From Thermoplasmata archaeon (GTDB taxonomy: Archaea; Thermoplasmatota; Thermoplasmata; Thermoplasmatales; Thermoplasmataceae): 16,016 bases of DNA. This document shows positions 13,471 through 16,016 of this stretch, in pieces. The position numbers and the translations under genes are program-made. The stretch lies in assembly GCA_021826835.1 (NCBI GenBank), contig JAKAYH010000016.1:1-16016 (forward strand), given 5' to 3'. The notes under the pieces are model-generated. The model was not told the DNA's origin. It did no database searches and worked only from the letters and a program-made list of their open reading frames with translations. Position 1 is the stretch's first letter. Each line of letters opens with the position of its first letter.

Positions 13471-15009
13471 CTAGGGCCAAAACATTACAACCAGCCTTCT
13501 GAGAACTCTTAAATTGTCTGATAAGATTGAAACAAGAAGATCCCTATCTGTATGTTCTATAGCCTTCAGAGCCTTTACAAGACCAAGGTAGATCCCTGCT
13601 CCGAATGCCACGTATACAGGAAGTAGAATGAGCGAAGAACTAACAAAAGTGACCGATAAAAAGACAGCCGTAAACATAGCCAAAGAAGAAAACCATATCC
13701 TGCCGAGAGATTTTAGGTTAAACGAAGACACTCCTTCTTTTCGAGCAAAGTAAAATAGAATGATAAAACTAGCAGCGTAGACGGAAGAGTAACCAATGGA
13801 GGCCCCAACCAAACCAAATGTAGGAATTAAAGCTATAGATATCGCAACGTTAGAGATCAAGGCAGCCGCGCTGGAAAATATAAATACTCTGGTTTTTCTT
13901 ATCGCGGAAATAGATTGGGACAATACGTTTAATCCGACAAAGAGGGCCGAAGAAAACATAATGATAGTCAAGGCATAAGATCCACTGGTATACTGTGCAC
14001 CCCCAAGTAAACTCAAAATCATCGGAGAAAGTGCACCGATTCCTAGGGCAGAAGGAATATATAGAAACGATAGTATCGTTATGCTCGCTCTGACATTTGA
14101 TCTTATTGCATCCATCCGGCCATATGCGAAAAATTCGGAAAATTTTGGCAATAGTATGGTTGTGAAAGGTGCTGCAATGAAACCGACGGAGGACGTTATC
14201 AGAAGGGCAAAATTGTAGACACCCAGCTGGGATAGGTGCATCAACCCTGCAACGACGAATCGATCTGTATAAGATGCACCGTAAGACATTAGAGAAGAAA
14301 GAAGGACTGGCATGGAATATAGGAACAACACGTTGGTAGAAAGTACACTGCCTTTTTCCGGAAATCTATTTTGGATTCTCCATAAAACAATAGATTCAAT
14401 GACTACTCCCATGAATATACCAACGATCCATGCTGTTATAATTGAATCTATTGATCTAATAAAAAATGCAAGAAATATACCACTGAAGTAATAAATTGAC
14501 CAAACAACAATGGATATGACAGCAGAGAGTCTGAAAAGTTCCAGGCCGATTAAAGAACCGTTTAAGACACCGAGTAGTATTGTGCCAAAAACTACAGTGG
14601 AAAGCAACCTGACAATAGAAACATATGAATATGATTTGAAAAAGATCATGGAAAGATCAGGTGCTAAGAGAATTGTGACTGCAAAGCCGATAAACGAAAG
14701 TAAAAAACCATAAAGTACGATTCTCTGAATTGATTTCTTTGCTGAGGCAAAATCTTTTTTACCGATATGGAAAGCGATGAAATGAGAAGCGGCAGTGCCG
14801 AGGCCAAATGAAAATATGACATTGAAGAGTCCGACAATGGCCATCATGAGTGCAATTGCCCCTACGGTTGTTGTGTCAAAGAGTCGAACTATAATTATGT
14901 AAAAGACGGCGCCAGAAACAAGCTGTACGCCTGATTGCACAGTAAGATATAATGCATCTCCTCCAAGGGATCTGCTGCTCGGTTTTTTATTTTCTAATTC
15001 GTTCAACAC
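13471..15009 (-). CDS. Wzx-type oligosaccharide flippase (MOP/MATE fold membrane protein)
   Basis: This 512-aa membrane protein has about 12-14 hydrophobic helices across its whole length and short charged loops, the usual size and pattern of polysaccharide-biosynthesis/export (Wzx, RfbX) proteins in the MOP superfamily. The N-terminal GGDALYLTVQSGVQLVSG leads into the first helix. FSFGLGTAASHFIA follows the second pair, and loop arginines and lysines (FIAFHIGKKDFASAKK) mark the cytoplasmic side. Such proteins move a lipid-linked oligosaccharide across the membrane. Next to lipid-P GT2 and nucleotide-sugar genes it is the export step of the locus. The start is GTG 15007-15009, followed by TTG. 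TTTTTATTAA (minus strand, 15028-15037) at about 24 bases favours a leaderless transcript from this GTG. Confidence 0.85.
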   Translation of the reverse strand: MLNELENKKPSSRSLGGDALYLTVQSGVQLVSGAVFYIIIVRLFDTTTVGAIALMMAIVGLFNVIFSFGLGTAASHFIAFHIGKKDFASAKKSIQRIVLYGFLLSFIGFAVTILLAPDLSMIFFKSYSYVSIVRLLSTVVFGTILLGVLNGSLIGLELFRLSAVISIVVWSIYYFSGIFLAFFIRSIDSIITAWIVGIFMGVVIESIVLWRIQNRFPEKGSVLSTNVLFLYSMPVLLSSLMSYGASYTDRFVVAGLMHLSQLGVYNFALLITSSVGFIAAPFTTILLPKFSEFFAYGRMDAIRSNVRASITILSFLYIPSALGIGALSPMILSLLGGAQYTSGSYALTIIMFSSALFVGLNVLSQSISAIRKTRVFIFSSAAALISNVAISIALIPTFGLVGASIGYSSVYAASFIILFYFARKEGVSSFNLKSLGRIWFSSLAMFTAVFLSVTFVSSSLILLPVYVAFGAGIYLGLVKALKAIEHTDRDLLVSILSDNLRVLRRLVVMFWP

Positions 15010-15015
15010 CTAGGG

Positions 15016-15037
15016 TATATAAACACGTTAATAAAAA
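15016..15037 (-). promoter_or_regulatory. Promoter region of the flippase gene
   Basis: Minus strand: TTTTTATTAA (15028-15037) lies 19-28 bases before GTG 15009, the right place for a leaderless promoter. A second box, TTTATATA (15016-15023), is too close to the GTG unless translation starts further in. Confidence 0.4.
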
Positions 15038-15089
15038 TGTTGCACTATAAGATATAAGGAAACATATGGCGTCAGAATAGTCTTAGAAT

Positions 15090-15200
15090 TTCCACTACAT
15101 TTTTTATAGAATTATCTTCGTGAACCCTGTGTTTTCCCTATTGTCCTAATGACGTGAGTCGGTGATCAATAACTTATTAATGTAGTGGAACATTCCACTA
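15090..15200. repeat. TTCCACTA inverted repeats at the left side of the transposase gene
   Basis: TTCCACTACATT at 15090-15101 is repeated inverted as AATGTAGTGGAA at 15179-15190. The latter forms the left arm of a perfect palindrome TAGTGGAA-CA-TTCCACTA (15183-15200) whose last base is the A of an in-frame ATG. The pair may mark the left end or the transposase-binding subterminal repeats of the mobile element that begins here. The right end is outside the window. Confidence 0.5.
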
Positions 15201-15208
15201 TGGTAACC

Positions 15209-16016
15209 ATGCCATACTCTAGGAAAGTTGTAAGGAAAAACAAGAATGGTACAGTGGTAACGTATTATGAGGAAGTTGAATCTCACAGGATCAATGGAAA
15301 GGTGGTGCAGACACACATCAGGTCTCTTGGGAGAGACAAGGAGAGACCTGACAGTTTTCCTGTAGAAAGGGTGCATTTCGGATACATAGCAACAAGACTG
15401 ATGCAGGGCGATCTCTCGGTGAACGAACTCTTCGACCTGGTAGAGAAGATGGGTCATAACGTAAGCAGGGAGAACCTCGAGAGGATCGGCCTTTTCTACG
15501 ATTTTAAAAAAAACTCCTTCTCCCTCTCACTCTACCGAAACAGATCAGCGAAGCAAAAAGATGCAACAAGTGCGGAAAAAGACTGAGGGAGTACTATTCT
15601 TATACGAGAGTGATCAGAACCCTGTCAGGCGAGGTGAATCTGAACATTCATGTGAGAAAGTGCCCTGATCATAAGGAAACTAACAGGAATGCCATTGATG
15701 CATTCATAAACAGTTCAGGTTTCGATCCCAGGGTTGTCATAGCTGTCGGGTTGCTGAGATGGATCATGGACTACCAGAGATCTGAAATACAGATAATCAT
15801 GGAATCCCGTGGAATCTCGATATCCACGGGAGAGATATCCACGCTCTCTCAGGAATTCCTTCTCCGTTTCTACTGCATCCACAGAAGATACATGAAGGAT
15901 CTCCATCTGGGTGAGTATATCCTTCATTTAGACGGTACAGGTGAATCCGGCGGTGACATCGTCTTCATGGCAAAGGACGGCATCACCGGAATCACGATGG
16001 ATGCCTGCATAATGCC
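15209..16016 (+). pseudogene. DDE-type transposase, two frames joined at an A8 run, 3' end outside window
   Basis: The first frame begins at ATG 15209 (MPYSRKVVRKNKNGTVVTYY; upstream in-frame starts exist at ATG 15200 and GTG 15185). It contains ESHRINGKVVQTHIRSLG, an N-terminal segment like that of IS1634/ISL3-like transposases. At A8 (15506-15513) coding character moves to the -1 frame. The first frame then ends at 15584-15586, while the new one runs uninterrupted to the window end. It shows a zinc-ribbon-like pair CNKCGKRL and VRKCPDH, then VGLLRWIMDYQRS, then SISTGEISTLSQEFL, and a first catalytic Asp candidate in LHLDGTGESGGD. One extra A, or a -1 slip on the A run, restores a single protein. 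It is either a frameshift mutant or a gene expressed by slippage. The exact IS family is not assigned. Confidence 0.6.

Overview
The window looks like chromosomal DNA of an archaeon, most probably a member of the Thermoplasmata (Thermoplasma, Ferroplasma or Cuniculiplasma type). The pointers are archaeal TATA boxes about 25-30 bases ahead of start codons, several apparently leaderless genes, GTG starts, a small archaeal winged-helix regulator, and a dolichyl-phosphate-type glycosyltransferase next to a flippase. The lineage is inferred from style and protein families, because no rRNA or housekeeping marker is present.

Most intact genes belong to a cell-surface glycan locus. On the minus strand, 6133 to 3180 is a tight operon: sugar-1-phosphate nucleotidyltransferase, UDP-glucose-type dehydrogenase and a UDP-xylose-synthase-like decarboxylase/epimerase. 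This could run sugar-1-P to UDP-glucose, UDP-glucuronate and a UDP-pentose. A GT4 glycosyltransferase (6186-7268) diverges from it over a shared AT-rich box. A GT2-like glycosyltransferase lies at 295-1131. A second group holds a TylF-type sugar O-methyltransferase (10953-11627), a GalE-like epimerase (11687-12586), a polyprenyl-phosphate-type GT2 (12573-13385, minus) and a Wzx/MATE-fold flippase (13471-15009, minus). Together they suggest a lipid-linked, possibly O-methylated glycan that is assembled on the cytoplasmic face and flipped outward.

The left part (1-3180) is a graveyard. An IS3/IS911-type OrfA end (1-145) reappears exactly at 1829-1945 inside a frameshifted OrfA copy. An IS110-type transposase N-terminus (1412-1558) follows a hairpin-rich noncoding stretch that could be the element's left end. 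Two decayed glycosyltransferases, paralogues of the intact GT4 and GT2 genes, meet tail to tail near 2550.

The middle (7269-10665) is accessory DNA: a cluster of CGACCCAT repeats, a small possible ORF, a long HTH plus coiled-coil gene broken by three in-frame stops and a frameshift, and a divergent pair (winged-helix regulator and unknown 126-aa protein) whose shared intergenic region holds two perfect palindromes. The right end enters a transposase gene whose N-terminal and main frames are joined only across an A8 run.

I did not find a convincing new defence or other system. The items most worth a second look are the IS110 left end as a possible bridge-RNA relic, the palindrome-bearing divergent pair, and the broken coiled-coil gene.
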